From Candidatus Eiseniibacteriota bacterium (lineage in GTDB: Bacteria; Eisenbacteria; RBG-16-71-46; CAIMUX01): 64,000 nt of DNA. Positions 43,936 through 52,473 of this stretch are shown in pieces (position 1 is the stretch's first letter; every line of letters begins with the position of its first letter). The position numbers were made by a program, and so were the translations under genes. The stretch spans positions 1-64,000 of the forward strand of contig JACKCR010000014.1 in the NCBI GenBank assembly GCA_020633975.1, given 5' to 3'. Below the pieces are notes generated by a model. It was given only the letters and a program-made list of their open reading frames with translations, ran no database searches and was not told the origin of the DNA.

Positions 43936-46214
43936 GCACCCATGACCTTGCTCCGTACCTCTGGCCGGCCGAACGCACAGCGGACGCCGTCGGTTCCCTC
44001 GCACTCCGGGCAAAGCTCGTTCCTCGGGGGTCCGTACAGCAGACGAACGAAGGGAAGGCGACCGAACAGCTGACCACCGAGCCGACGTCGAACGAACAGC
44101 AAACGACCGAACGGAAAGCGAGCGCACGGAAGGCGAACGCACGGAACGCCGAGTCGATCCGCGTGGCAGCGCTGGGACTCGGGATCGAGGCGTGTCCGGT
44201 CGTCGCGGACTATCCCGATGTGCTCCCGATGCTGCGCCGCGCGGCTCCCGCGGTGCTCGAGTTGGGCGACTCGGCGACGCAGTCTCTTCTCGTGCTGCTC
44301 GGACGAACCCGAAGCGGTCTGCGGGTGCTTCGGCCGGATGGCGAGACGTCGATCGTCACTGCGGAGGTCGTCCGGTCTGCGCTCTGTGAACGGTACGAAG
44401 CGCCGCTGCGCGCGGGAGCAGAACGACTACTCGATCGCCTCTCGCTAGAGGGAAAGCGCCGGTCTCGTGTCCGCCAGACGTTCCTGGACGAACACCTCAC
44501 CGGGATTCGCGTGGAGGGGGTCCATCTCCTCCGCCCCTCACCTGGTGGGAGTTTCCGCAAGCGTCTCGTACAGGCTGGGGTTTCATCACGGTTCGCGGCG
44601 ATGGTCCTCACCCATGCGGCGCAGTACGCGCTCTGGATCGTCGCGTGGGCCTTGATCGGACGGAGCGCGCTCGTCGGACGAGACGACCCAGGAACGCTCT
44701 GGGCCTGGGGACTCCTGCTTCTCACGCTGGTTCCTCTTCGCGCTGCCGCGTCGTGGTTCCAAGCGACGGTGTCGGTTCGGATCGGAGCTGCGCTCAAGGA
44801 GCGCCTCGTCCAGGGCGCAACCCGACTCGATCCGGACGAAGTGCGCACTCTCGGTGTGGGAGGACAGCTCGGTCGTGTCATCGAGTCCGAGGCGGTCGAA
44901 CTCTACGCGATCCAAGGCGGCTTCCTCGTCGTACTCGCGGCGATCGAACTGGTCTTTGCGACGTGGGTACTCGGGCGCGGCGCAGCGCCCGTGCTCCAAC
45001 CTCTGCTCCTTCTCGCCACGCTTCTCGTCGTCGCCTGGTTGGGTCGTCGCTACTACAGAGAACGCGGTTCGTGGACGGAACGACGACTCGAGATGACGGC
45101 GGATCTGATCGAGCGGATGGTCGGGCACCGCACCCGTCTCGCCCAGGAGCCGATGTCGGAGTGGCATCGTGAAGAGGACCGTCTCCTCCACGCGTACTAC
45201 GAGGGTTCGAAGCCGTACGACCAGATCGGTGTGCTCCTCACTTCGTCGATTGGTCGAGGGTGGCTACTTGCGGCGACTCTTGGTCTCCTCCCTGCGCTAT
45301 CGAGTGGTACGTCTCTCGTCCCGGTCGCAGTTTCGCTCGGAGGGATGCTGCTCGCGCAGCAGTCGCTACAGAAGCTCGTGCTTGGTACGGCGTCTCTCGG
45401 GGGCGCTGTGGTGTCGTGGACGCGAATCCAAGATCTCTTCCGGGCCGCAGCGCGGCCGGAACAACTTGGGACGCGCAGTGCAGCCTTCGTTGCTGAGGAC
45501 GCGGCTCGCGATGACGGTCACGCTCGCGCTCGCACTCGCGAAGAGGAACCAGCTCACGAGGACGCGCCTCCGTCTCGGCTTGACGACGCAGTCTACGGGA
45601 CGCGTCCACCTCTGCTCGAAGGTGCGGAGCTAGTCTATCGCTATCCACGTCGGATGCGTCCGGCGCTCGAGCGCGCATCGTTCGAGGTCCATTCAGGCGC
45701 TCGCGTTCTTCTCACCGGGCCTTCTGGAAGCGGGAAGTCGACCTGGCTCTCCGTCGTTCTCGGTCTGCGCGAGCCTTCCTCGGGGACGCTACTCGCATCC
45801 GGCTTCGATCGGACGACTTGGGGAGACGCAGGTTGGCGCCGCCGGATCGCCGCATCTCCACAGTTCCACGAGAACTACATCCTCAGTGGAAGCCTCGCGT
45901 TCAATCTCCTCATGGGACGGCGCTGGCCTGCGACTCCCGATGACTACGTCGAGGCGGAGCGGATCTGTCGCCGGTTGGGTCTCGGGCCGCTTCTCGACCG
46001 GATGCCGTCCGGGATCCTCCAGCACGTTGGAGAGTCCGGATGGCAGCTCTCTCACGGGGAGAGGAGTCGGGTCTATGTGGCGCGCGCCATCCTCCAGGGC
46101 GCTCCTGTGGTCGCGCTCGACGAGAGCCTGGGTGCACTCGATCCCGAGGCCTTCCGGACCTGTCTCGAGACGCTCGACGAAGAAGTCGACGCGCTCGTTC
46201 TGGTCGCACACTGA
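43932..46214 (+). CDS. Second ABC transporter of the graspetide cluster
   Basis: The protein has 760 residues. It begins with a low-complexity segment (~35-75) partly encoded by a 15-bp repeat. A ~100-residue domain follows (VAALGLGIEACPVVADY, GLRVLRPDGETS) that resembles a C39-like fold without the Cys/His pair. Membrane helices span ~225-530. The ATPase has TGPSGSGKST (~593-602), LSHGERSR in place of the usual LSGGQ (~706) and VVALDESLGALD. The protein ends right after the H-loop histidine (LVLVAH-stop), so the usual last ~30 residues are missing. It may form a heterodimer with the preceding transporter. Confidence 0.85.
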   Translation: MSTHDLAPYLWPAERTADAVGSLALRAKLVPRGSVQQTNEGKATEQLTTEPTSNEQQTTERKASARKANARNAESIRVAALGLGIEACPVVADYPDVLPMLRRAAPAVLELGDSATQSLLVLLGRTRSGLRVLRPDGETSIVTAEVVRSALCERYEAPLRAGAERLLDRLSLEGKRRSRVRQTFLDEHLTGIRVEGVHLLRPSPGGSFRKRLVQAGVSSRFAAMVLTHAAQYALWIVAWALIGRSALVGRDDPGTLWAWGLLLLTLVPLRAAASWFQATVSVRIGAALKERLVQGATRLDPDEVRTLGVGGQLGRVIESEAVELYAIQGGFLVVLAAIELVFATWVLGRGAAPVLQPLLLLATLLVVAWLGRRYYRERGSWTERRLEMTADLIERMVGHRTRLAQEPMSEWHREEDRLLHAYYEGSKPYDQIGVLLTSSIGRGWLLAATLGLLPALSSGTSLVPVAVSLGGMLLAQQSLQKLVLGTASLGGAVVSWTRIQDLFRAAARPEQLGTRSAAFVAEDAARDDGHARARTREEEPAHEDAPPSRLDDAVYGTRPPLLEGAELVYRYPRRMRPALERASFEVHSGARVLLTGPSGSGKSTWLSVVLGLREPSSGTLLASGFDRTTWGDAGWRRRIAASPQFHENYILSGSLAFNLLMGRRWPATPDDYVEAERICRRLGLGPLLDRMPSGILQHVGESGWQLSHGERSRVYVARAILQGAPVVALDESLGALDPEAFRTCLETLDEEVDALVLVAH

Positions 46215-46436
46215 GGTCGTTGTGTACTACAAGTGTCGCAAAACGCTATAGAACAGTAGATTGTGGCGACTTGGCAGCCGTTCCTTCCCACAAATTCCGA
46301 CTTAGCGAGCTTGAACAGAACGATTGGTCTTGCCAAGTTATCGAGGTCAGGAGCGGCTTGGATGGTCTGTTCAGCCCTCCTGTGATCCCTGGGGCCAACC
46401 AGTCCATACGTTGCAACGACCATGGAGGTGTTCAGG
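46215..46436. promoter_or_regulatory. Leader/promoter region of the precursor gene
   Basis: This 222-bp stretch is visibly richer in A and T than its surroundings, as expected of a promoter region. A TATAGA hexamer lies near 46249. I cannot assign a confident -35 box. The ribosome site GGAGG (46424-46428) sits 8 nt before the precursor ATG. Confidence 0.35.
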
Positions 46437-46565
46437 ATGAAGCCCTTCTTTGCTCGACTCCTCGAGAAGCAAGAGCCGAAGAAAGTCCGTACCGGTGTGA
46501 AGGCCGGCTGGCCCGTCGTCACGATGAAGTGGCCTTCGGACAACGACGACTACATCTACGAGTAG
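46437..46565 (+). CDS. Microviridin-type graspetide precursor peptide
   Basis: The peptide has 42 residues, with a good ribosome site. The leader motif KPFFARLLEKQ (2-12) matches PFFARFL, the helix through which microviridin precursors bind their ATP-grasp ligases. The core TMKWPSDNDDY (29-39) matches the microviridin TxKxPSDx(E/D)(E/D) motif. By analogy T29-D35 and S34-D37 would be joined by ester bonds and K31-D38 by an amide bond, giving a tricyclic depsipeptide. Trp replaces the usual Tyr after Lys, and both last acids are Asp. The tail is IYE. There is no GG; AG at 23-24 is a possible cleavage point. Microviridins are known protease inhibitors. Confidence 0.92.
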   Translation: MKPFFARLLEKQEPKKVRTGVKAGWPVVTMKWPSDNDDYIYE

Positions 46566-46589
46566 TCGCCTAGAGATGTGATCCAGACG

Positions 46590-46622
46590 ACGGCCCCGGG
46601 CGTTGCCCTCGCTCGGGGCCGT
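46590..46622 (+). terminator. Hairpin after the precursor gene
   Basis: ACGGCCCCG (46590-46598) pairs perfectly with CGGGGCCGT (46614-46622) around a 15-base loop, followed by TTCC. It lies 25 bp after the precursor stop and before the ligase genes. It could end most transcripts or protect the precursor mRNA, so precursor would exceed ligase. The weak T-tract argues for partial rather than full termination. Confidence 0.6.
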
Positions 46623-46640
46623 TTCCATTCTCGAACGACA

Positions 46641-46687
46641 GCCACTTCCCTCTTCGCCCGCTGCGCGGTCGACGAGGGGGGGGCCAG
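46641..46687. repeat. Degenerate palindromic element related to the one at 62361
   Basis: CCTCTTCGCCCGCTGCGCGG followed by TCGACGAGGGG resembles the hairpin at 62379-62406 (CCTCGTCCGCTGCGCGGCC, GACGAGGGG). The flanking A and T tracts are lost and replaced by a run of G. It lies in the gap before the first ligase gene. Confidence 0.5.
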
Positions 46688-46766
46688 CACGGTAGCGACA
46701 TGCCTCGAGTCGGCCCTGATTCGAGTCACCGTTTCTTGATCGTTCCACCGATGGCGGTTTCTTTCG

Positions 46767-47831
46767 ATGGCTACACCTCGTGTCCTTCTCGTCACCCACT
46801 CACGCGACGTCTTCACCGTCGATCGTGTGCAGCAGGCGTTGGTGGACCGAGGCATCGAGGCGGTTCGGCTCGACACCGATCGCTTTCCTCTTGGCCAAGA
46901 GTTGTCGCTAGTCATCGAAGGCGACTCGAGTCGCAAGGATCCGCGGCATGAAGAACTCTCGTGGGACGCGGTCTGGCTGCGAAAGGTCTGGCCTCCGGAC
47001 TTGAGCGATGTCGATCCCGAGTACGCGGCCGCGGTCCGTCAGGAAGTGCAGGCCTTCTGGCGTGTCTTCTGGGACGGAGTCACTGCGGCCGGTCCACGGC
47101 CCACTCGATGGATCAACAACCCTGTCGCGACGTTCGCTGCGGAGAACAAAGGCCGTCAGCTACGCGAAGCACGCGACATCGGGCTCGCCGTCCCTGACAC
47201 GGTGATCACGAATCGGATGAGCGACGTCCGCCAACTCCTAGGGCGCCACCCGGGCGGAATCGTTTCCAAGATGTTGACGCCGCTCAGTGTCTCTCTCGAA
47301 GGCGACGGACCGTTCGCGTACACGCAGATCGTAGAGCGAGAGGACCTCGAAGACGCCGACTCTCTTCGTGCCTGCCCGATGGTGTTTCAAGAGCGGATCG
47401 AAGCGGAGGTAGAGCTCCGTGTCGTCGTCATCGAGAGCGAAGTCTACGTCGGCGGCATTCGCACGCCGGGGCAGTCTGGATCGGCCGAGGACATCGCAGA
47501 GTCTCGAGCAAAGCCAGACGATACTCGTGCGGCGACCTCCGCGAGGAGCAGCCGTTCCGCGACCGAAGCGGCGGTGGACTGGCGTCGCGGTGGAACTGGA
47601 GCCGCATGGGAGAACGCATCGCTTTCCGAGGAGACGAAGGACAAGGTCGTGGCCCTCGTCCAGCGGCTCGGTCTCGTCTATGCTGCTCTCGATCTCATTC
47701 GGACGCCGAGTGGCGAGGACGTATTCCTCGAAGCGAATCCTTCCGGCGAGTGGGGCATGTTGGAGCGCGACCTCGGTCTGCCCATCGCGGAGAGCTTGGC
47801 ACGGGCTCTGGCAGGTAGTCGGCCCGAATGA
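46767..47831 (+). CDS. ATP-grasp ligase, MvdC/MdnB type (amide-forming)
   Basis: The protein has 354 residues. VLLVTHSRDVFTVDRVQQAL followed by VRLDTDRFPLGQ is the N-terminal domain shared by graspetide ligases. AVWLRKVWPP, NNPVATFAAENKGRQLREAR and ALDLIRTPSGEDVFLEANPS (metal-binding E and N) follow the MdnB pattern. In microviridin pathways this enzyme forms the Lys-acid amide bond. A low-complexity insertion of about 45 residues (~232-275) interrupts the ATP-grasp fold. No clear ribosome site precedes the ATG. It sits between the precursor and the second ligase, as in mdnA-mdnB-mdnC. Confidence 0.9.
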   Translation: MATPRVLLVTHSRDVFTVDRVQQALVDRGIEAVRLDTDRFPLGQELSLVIEGDSSRKDPRHEELSWDAVWLRKVWPPDLSDVDPEYAAAVRQEVQAFWRVFWDGVTAAGPRPTRWINNPVATFAAENKGRQLREARDIGLAVPDTVITNRMSDVRQLLGRHPGGIVSKMLTPLSVSLEGDGPFAYTQIVEREDLEDADSLRACPMVFQERIEAEVELRVVVIESEVYVGGIRTPGQSGSAEDIAESRAKPDDTRAATSARSSRSATEAAVDWRRGGTGAAWENASLSEETKDKVVALVQRLGLVYAALDLIRTPSGEDVFLEANPSGEWGMLERDLGLPIAESLARALAGSRPE

Positions 47832-47866
47832 AAGACACGGCAAACTAGCGAAACGACGGAGGCAGC

Positions 47867-48880
47867 ATGACCGTTCTCATCCTCACGCACAGCGAAGACG
47901 AACCGGCGGTGGATCGGGTCGTCGAGGAGATTCGGGAGCGGGGTGGCCGTGCGGTTCGTTTCGACACCGACCTGTTTCCACTCCGTACGCGGATGCACGT
48001 CGAGCAAACCGCGAGCGGTGATCGGTTCCACCTCCTGACCGACGGCGAGGAGCTCGACCTCTCGACGGTACGGGCCGTATGGCACCGGCGGATCGCGATC
48101 GGACGCTCCATTCCGAGAGAGATGGATCCACAGCTCCGGACTGCGAGTGTTGACGAGTCGCGCGCCGTCGTCTTCGGAACGATTGCGGCACTCGACTGCT
48201 TCCATCTCGATCAGGTGGACCGGATCCGATTCGCGGGACACAAGGCGATGCAGCTATCTCTCGCCCGGGAATGTGGACTAGAGATTCCGAAGACGCTCAC
48301 GACGAACGACCCGGAAGCGGTCCGCCTGTTCCACAAGACGTGTCCGAACGGAATGGTCGCGAAGATGCTGCACTCGTTTGCGGTGAAGGAGGACGGCGAA
48401 GAGTCGGTCGTCTTCACCACGGAGATGACCGAGGAACACCTGGCGGATCTAGGTGGCCTCGAGTTCTGTCCGATGACGTTCCAAGAGAAGATCGAGAAGG
48501 ACATCGAACTTCGCGTCACCGTGGTCGGACGTCAGCTCTTCGCGGCGGCAGTGCCGAGTCAGGAAGTGAGCGGCGCCGAGGTCGACTGGAGACGGAAGGG
48601 CGACGTCGCGCGTGACCTCTGGAAGGCACATTTGCTTCCGGAGACGCTCGAAATCCGGATCCACGAATTCATGGATCGTCTCGGTCTCAACTACGGCGCT
48701 ATCGACCTCATCCGAACGCCGGATGGCCGGTACGTCTTCCTCGAGGTCAACCCGGCCGGGGAGTTCTCGTGGCTCACCGTCTGGCCCGGCTTCCCGCTCG
48801 CGGAGGCGTTCGCCGATACGCTGCTCGGAAGGGTGGAGCGCCGGGATCCTCGGAGGGTGGGGGCGCTCCTCCCAGCCTAG
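47867..48880 (+). CDS. ATP-grasp ligase, MvdD/MdnC type (ester-forming)
   Basis: The protein has 337 residues with a good ribosome site (ACGGAGGCAGC). MTVLILTHSEDEPAVDRVVE, RFDTDLFPL, AVWHRRIAIGRSIP, LEFCPMTFQEKIEKDIELRV and LNYGAIDLIRTPDG then FLEVNPAGEFSWL follow the MdnC/MvdD pattern closely. This enzyme forms the two ester bonds (Thr-Asp, Ser-acid) first, before MdnB makes the amide. The gene lies 35 bp after its partner. No acetyltransferase (MdnD-like) follows, so N-acetylation of the product is not predicted from this locus. Confidence 0.93.
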   Translation: MTVLILTHSEDEPAVDRVVEEIRERGGRAVRFDTDLFPLRTRMHVEQTASGDRFHLLTDGEELDLSTVRAVWHRRIAIGRSIPREMDPQLRTASVDESRAVVFGTIAALDCFHLDQVDRIRFAGHKAMQLSLARECGLEIPKTLTTNDPEAVRLFHKTCPNGMVAKMLHSFAVKEDGEESVVFTTEMTEEHLADLGGLEFCPMTFQEKIEKDIELRVTVVGRQLFAAAVPSQEVSGAEVDWRRKGDVARDLWKAHLLPETLEIRIHEFMDRLGLNYGAIDLIRTPDGRYVFLEVNPAGEFSWLTVWPGFPLAEAFADTLLGRVERRDPRRVGALLPA

Positions 48881-48935
48881 GTGGTGCAAGCGTTAGCCTC
48901 AGTTTCACTTAGGTCGTCGAGAGCTCTGGTCATGT

Positions 48936-48963
48936 GTCAGAAAGCCTACACACTTTTTCTGAC
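48936..48963. terminator. Hairpin between convergent genes
   Basis: GTCAGAAA (48936-48943) pairs with TTTCTGAC (48956-48963). It lies between the end of the graspetide ligase gene (plus) and the end of tex (minus). The stem is AT-rich and the T-run is within the loop side, so it may act weakly in both directions. Confidence 0.5.
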
Positions 48964-48966
48964 GCC

Positions 48967-51273
48967 CTAACTCTCCGCTGCCTTGATGCTGAGGCTGATC
49001 CGCTTCCGGTCCAGGTCGATCTCCAGCACCTTCACCTTCACCTTCTGCCCCACGTGGAGCTCGTCGGCTGGATCCCGCACGAACTTGTTCGCGATCTGAC
49101 TCACGTGGACGAGTCCGTCCTGGTGCACTCCGACATCGACGAACGCGCCGAAGTGAGTGACGTTCGTGACGGTTCCGGCGAGGATCATCCCCTCTTTCAG
49201 GTCTTCGATCGCGTTCACGTCGTCGCGGAAGTCGACGGCTTCGAAGTCTCGACGCGGGTCGCGCCCCGGCTTCTCGAGTTCGCTCACGATGTCGCGGAGC
49301 GTGAAGAGTCCGACGGAGTCGTCGACGTACGTCTCCAGGCGGATCGAGGAGATCGCCCCGCGGTCACCGATCAGCTCGTCGACCTTGCGGCCGAGGTCCT
49401 TCGCGATCCGTTCGACGAGTTCATAGCGCTCGGGATGGACGGCGGAGTCGTCGAGCGGGTTCGCGCCTCGCATCCGGAGGAAGCCCGCTGCCTGCTCGAA
49501 CGTCTTCTTCCCGAGCCCGGGCACTTTGAGGAGGTCGTTCCGACTCCGGAAGCCGCCGATGCCGTCGCGGTGCTCGACCATCGCCTTCGCGATGCGGGGT
49601 CCGACGCCGGACACATACTGGAGTAGCGACGGCGACGCGGTGTTCGCGTCGACACCGACCTGGTTGACGCAGCTCACGACCACGTCGTCGAGCTTCTTCT
49701 GGAGCGCTCTCTGATCGACGTCGTGCTGATACTGCCCGACTCCGATCGACTTGGGATCGATCTTCACCAGCTCTGCGAGCGGATCCTGGAGACGCCGTCC
49801 GATCGAGACCGCACCGCGAACGGTGACGTCGTAGTCGGGGAGTTCCTCACGTGCGACTTCGGACGCGGAGTAGACCGACGCGCCGGACTCGTTGACGAGT
49901 ACCGCCTGGACGCGTGGCCGCGGAGCGGCACCAGACGCCGTGCCGGACGCCGCGCCAGACGTCCCGCTTTCGGGCTGGTCGAGCTTTCGTGACTTGAGGA
50001 ACTGCCGGACGACGGCGAATGTCTCCCGTCCACCGGTTCCATTTCCGACCCCGATGGCCGAGATGTCAGGGTGCTTCTGGAAGAGTCGATCGAGAGCCGT
50101 CTCGGTTCCGCGGATGTCGTTCTTCGGCTCCGTGGGATAGACGACCCCATGCTCCAGGAGCTTCCCGGTGGCGCTCAGCACCACGACCTTGCAGCCCGTA
50201 CGAAACCCCGGATCGATGGCCATGATCGGCCGAGAGCCGAACGGAGGCGCCATGAGGAGGTCTCTCAGGTTGTTTGCGAAGACCTCGATGGCATCGGTGT
50301 CGGCCTGGAGCTTGAGGTCTACCCGAACGTCGGTCGCGATCTGCGGTTGGAGAAGCCGATCGTAGGCGTCTTCGGCCGCGAGCCGGAGTTCGTCCTTCCA
50401 GATGGACGGCTTCGTACCGGTCTCGACCTTGCGTACGAGGAGCCCCTTCGCCTCTTCGGGATCGGGTTGGATCCGCTGCTGGAGGAAGCCCTCCTTCTCG
50501 CCGCGGAGGATGGCGAGCACTCGGTGGGAAGGGATCTGCGCGACCGGCTCGCTGAACTCGTAGTAGTCGCTGAACTTGCTCTTCGACTCCGCCTTCTCCT
50601 TCACCACCTGCGAGAAGAGAAGGCCTCGCTTCCAGGTGAGATCGCGGATCGCGCCGCGCCACTCGGGCGTCTCGATGATCTTCTCGGCCAGGATGTCGCG
50701 CGCGCCTTGGAGAGCCGCTCTCGCGGTCGGCACACCCTTCTCGATGTCGATGAATGCGGCCGCAATCTCTTCGGGCTCTCCAGACGCGTCGTCTCCGGCC
50801 CACATCCGGTCGGCCAGGGGCTCCAAGCCGCGCTCCTTGGCCATCGTTGCGCGCGTCCGGCGCTTGGGACGGTAGGGAAGGTAGAGGTCTTCGAGCTCGG
50901 TTCGTGTCGTCGTCTGTTCGATCGCGGCGCGTAGCTCGGGCGTGAGCTTTCCCTGCTCTGCGATCGTGGCGAGGATCACGTTCTTCCGGTCGAAGAGTTC
51001 ACGATGAAAGACGAGTCGCTCCATCGCCTTCTCGATCGCGATGTCTTCCGCACCTCCGGTTTGCTCCTTCCGGTACCGCGCGATGAACGGGACGGTGGCT
51101 CCCTCGTCGAGCAGGCGGATGATCGCCGCTGCTGCGGACTTCGTCAGGCCGGCTTCCGCGGCGATGAGGGCCGCGTAGTCCGGTGGCGTCATCGATGGAA
51201 CGTCCGCTGGAGGAGGCGTCGCCGTGTCGGTGTTGGTTGGGCTCGAGAGTTCCTTGTTCTCGGTGTCTGCCAT
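48967..51273 (-). CDS. tex: Tex-family transcription accessory / RNA-binding protein
   Basis: The protein has 768 residues from the ATG at 51273 (GAGGGGAG upstream); the frame extends to 51294. Family segments in order: TVPFIARYRKEQTGG, YLPYRPKRRTRATMAKERGL, the YqgF-like domain (IMAIDPGFRTGCKVVVL), the helix-hairpin-helix part (VGVDANTASPSLLQYVSGVG), and a C-terminal S1 domain (GMILAGTVTNVTHFGAFVDV, HQDGLVHVSQ). A low-complexity insertion (~430-455) is unusual. Tex binds nucleic acid and affects transcription elongation. Confidence 0.96.
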   Translation of the reverse strand: MADTENKELSSPTNTDTATPPPADVPSMTPPDYAALIAAEAGLTKSAAAAIIRLLDEGATVPFIARYRKEQTGGAEDIAIEKAMERLVFHRELFDRKNVILATIAEQGKLTPELRAAIEQTTTRTELEDLYLPYRPKRRTRATMAKERGLEPLADRMWAGDDASGEPEEIAAAFIDIEKGVPTARAALQGARDILAEKIIETPEWRGAIRDLTWKRGLLFSQVVKEKAESKSKFSDYYEFSEPVAQIPSHRVLAILRGEKEGFLQQRIQPDPEEAKGLLVRKVETGTKPSIWKDELRLAAEDAYDRLLQPQIATDVRVDLKLQADTDAIEVFANNLRDLLMAPPFGSRPIMAIDPGFRTGCKVVVLSATGKLLEHGVVYPTEPKNDIRGTETALDRLFQKHPDISAIGVGNGTGGRETFAVVRQFLKSRKLDQPESGTSGAASGTASGAAPRPRVQAVLVNESGASVYSASEVAREELPDYDVTVRGAVSIGRRLQDPLAELVKIDPKSIGVGQYQHDVDQRALQKKLDDVVVSCVNQVGVDANTASPSLLQYVSGVGPRIAKAMVEHRDGIGGFRSRNDLLKVPGLGKKTFEQAAGFLRMRGANPLDDSAVHPERYELVERIAKDLGRKVDELIGDRGAISSIRLETYVDDSVGLFTLRDIVSELEKPGRDPRRDFEAVDFRDDVNAIEDLKEGMILAGTVTNVTHFGAFVDVGVHQDGLVHVSQIANKFVRDPADELHVGQKVKVKVLEIDLDRKRISLSIKAAES

Positions 51274-51467
51274 GGGCTCCCCTCGCAAAGGCAATGGGTC
51301 TCAAAGGAAACGAGTTGGGGAGACTGCCACCGGAAGCGTCTCGTGTGAAGTGGGTGAATCCACCCATCCACCAACTCCGCAAGCGCATTCAGCGCATCGA
51401 GTTACAGAATCGAAAGAGATCATCTCGAAAGCTCAACGAAAAAGCGGCGACGGTCGATACGGCGGTC

Positions 51468-52304
51468 ATGAGCAACACACGCCAGCTATGCATCGTCACC
51501 CTGGGACTTCTCGTCACGAGTGTGGTGTCGACCGCCTCCGGTGCGCCCGACGAGGCCCAAGACTACCACCCGCACGCCCAGGCCTCCTGCTCGACCTGTC
51601 ATGGCAGACGTGCGTCCTCCTCGGCCGAGGAAGGGGCTGCCCAAGCCGCTGCGGAGATGGATGTGTGCGCTACGTGCCACGACCAGCATTCGCCGGTGGA
51701 GACGTCGCTCGGCGCGTGGGGGCCGGACGGCTGGCCGGCAACCGAGCAGCCCGCGGACGACCACGGGTCGAGTTGCACCCGTTGTCACTCGTTCCATGAC
51801 CCGACCGCGATCACCTTCGGCGATCGGCGGATCGAGATCGCCGACGCGAAGGTCGGCACGCATTGCCAGTCGTGTCACTCGCACTCCGACACGCGGACGC
51901 TCGCGCGCCTCACGGAAGGGCATGTCGCTGCGGCTGCGCTCTACCACTGGCTCGGCCCGGAGCTCGGGGACTACACGCTTTCGGACGCGTGTCTCATCTG
52001 CCACGACCGGAACCACACCCTGCCGACGAACCTCCCCGTATTCCTGCCGGTGACTCCGCGCTTCGAGACCCACGCGAGCCACCCATACGGTATCCGGATG
52101 GACTCGGGCGGAGACTTCTTCCGGCCGGTCATCGATTCGCGGATCCCACTCTTCGACGACAAGATCGAGTGTCTGACCTGTCACGACCTCAGCGCCGAGA
52201 CCGAGGACCTCGTGATCCGGTTCGAGACGAAGTACGAGATGTGTCGGGGCTGCCACACCCAGGGACTTCCGCAGGGACAGTTCCAGGAACTCGTCGAGAA
52301 CTAG
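51468..52304 (+). CDS. Secreted seven-haem c-type cytochrome
   Basis: The protein has 278 residues from the ATG at 51468; the frame is open further upstream but the signal peptide (LCIVTLGLLVTSVVSTASGA) begins here. Seven CxxCH haem sites are present: CSTCH, CATCH, CTRCH, CQSCH, CLICH, CLTCH, CRGCH. The pattern resembles periplasmic multihaem electron carriers. It diverges from tex and precedes a BamE-like lipoprotein. The partner oxidoreductase is not in the window. Confidence 0.9.
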   Translation: MSNTRQLCIVTLGLLVTSVVSTASGAPDEAQDYHPHAQASCSTCHGRRASSSAEEGAAQAAAEMDVCATCHDQHSPVETSLGAWGPDGWPATEQPADDHGSSCTRCHSFHDPTAITFGDRRIEIADAKVGTHCQSCHSHSDTRTLARLTEGHVAAAALYHWLGPELGDYTLSDACLICHDRNHTLPTNLPVFLPVTPRFETHASHPYGIRMDSGGDFFRPVIDSRIPLFDDKIECLTCHDLSAETEDLVIRFETKYEMCRGCHTQGLPQGQFQELVEN

Positions 52305-52473
52305 AGGGAGCCCTCGAGCCGCCTCTACCGTCGCTCCCGCGCCGGCCACCGACCGGCACGGCGATGCGCATCTGCTGATGGCTCTCGGGAACTCGCCCCT
52401 CTAGAATCCGGTTCGATCCACGGGAAGACGACCAGGTCACGTCGACCTGGTCTCCCACAGGAGGACCGAACGG

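Noticed and set aside
46422-46436. Upstream in-frame ATG for the graspetide precursor
   Set aside because: It would add MEVFR, but the GGAGG ribosome site lies after that ATG and favours the start at 46437.
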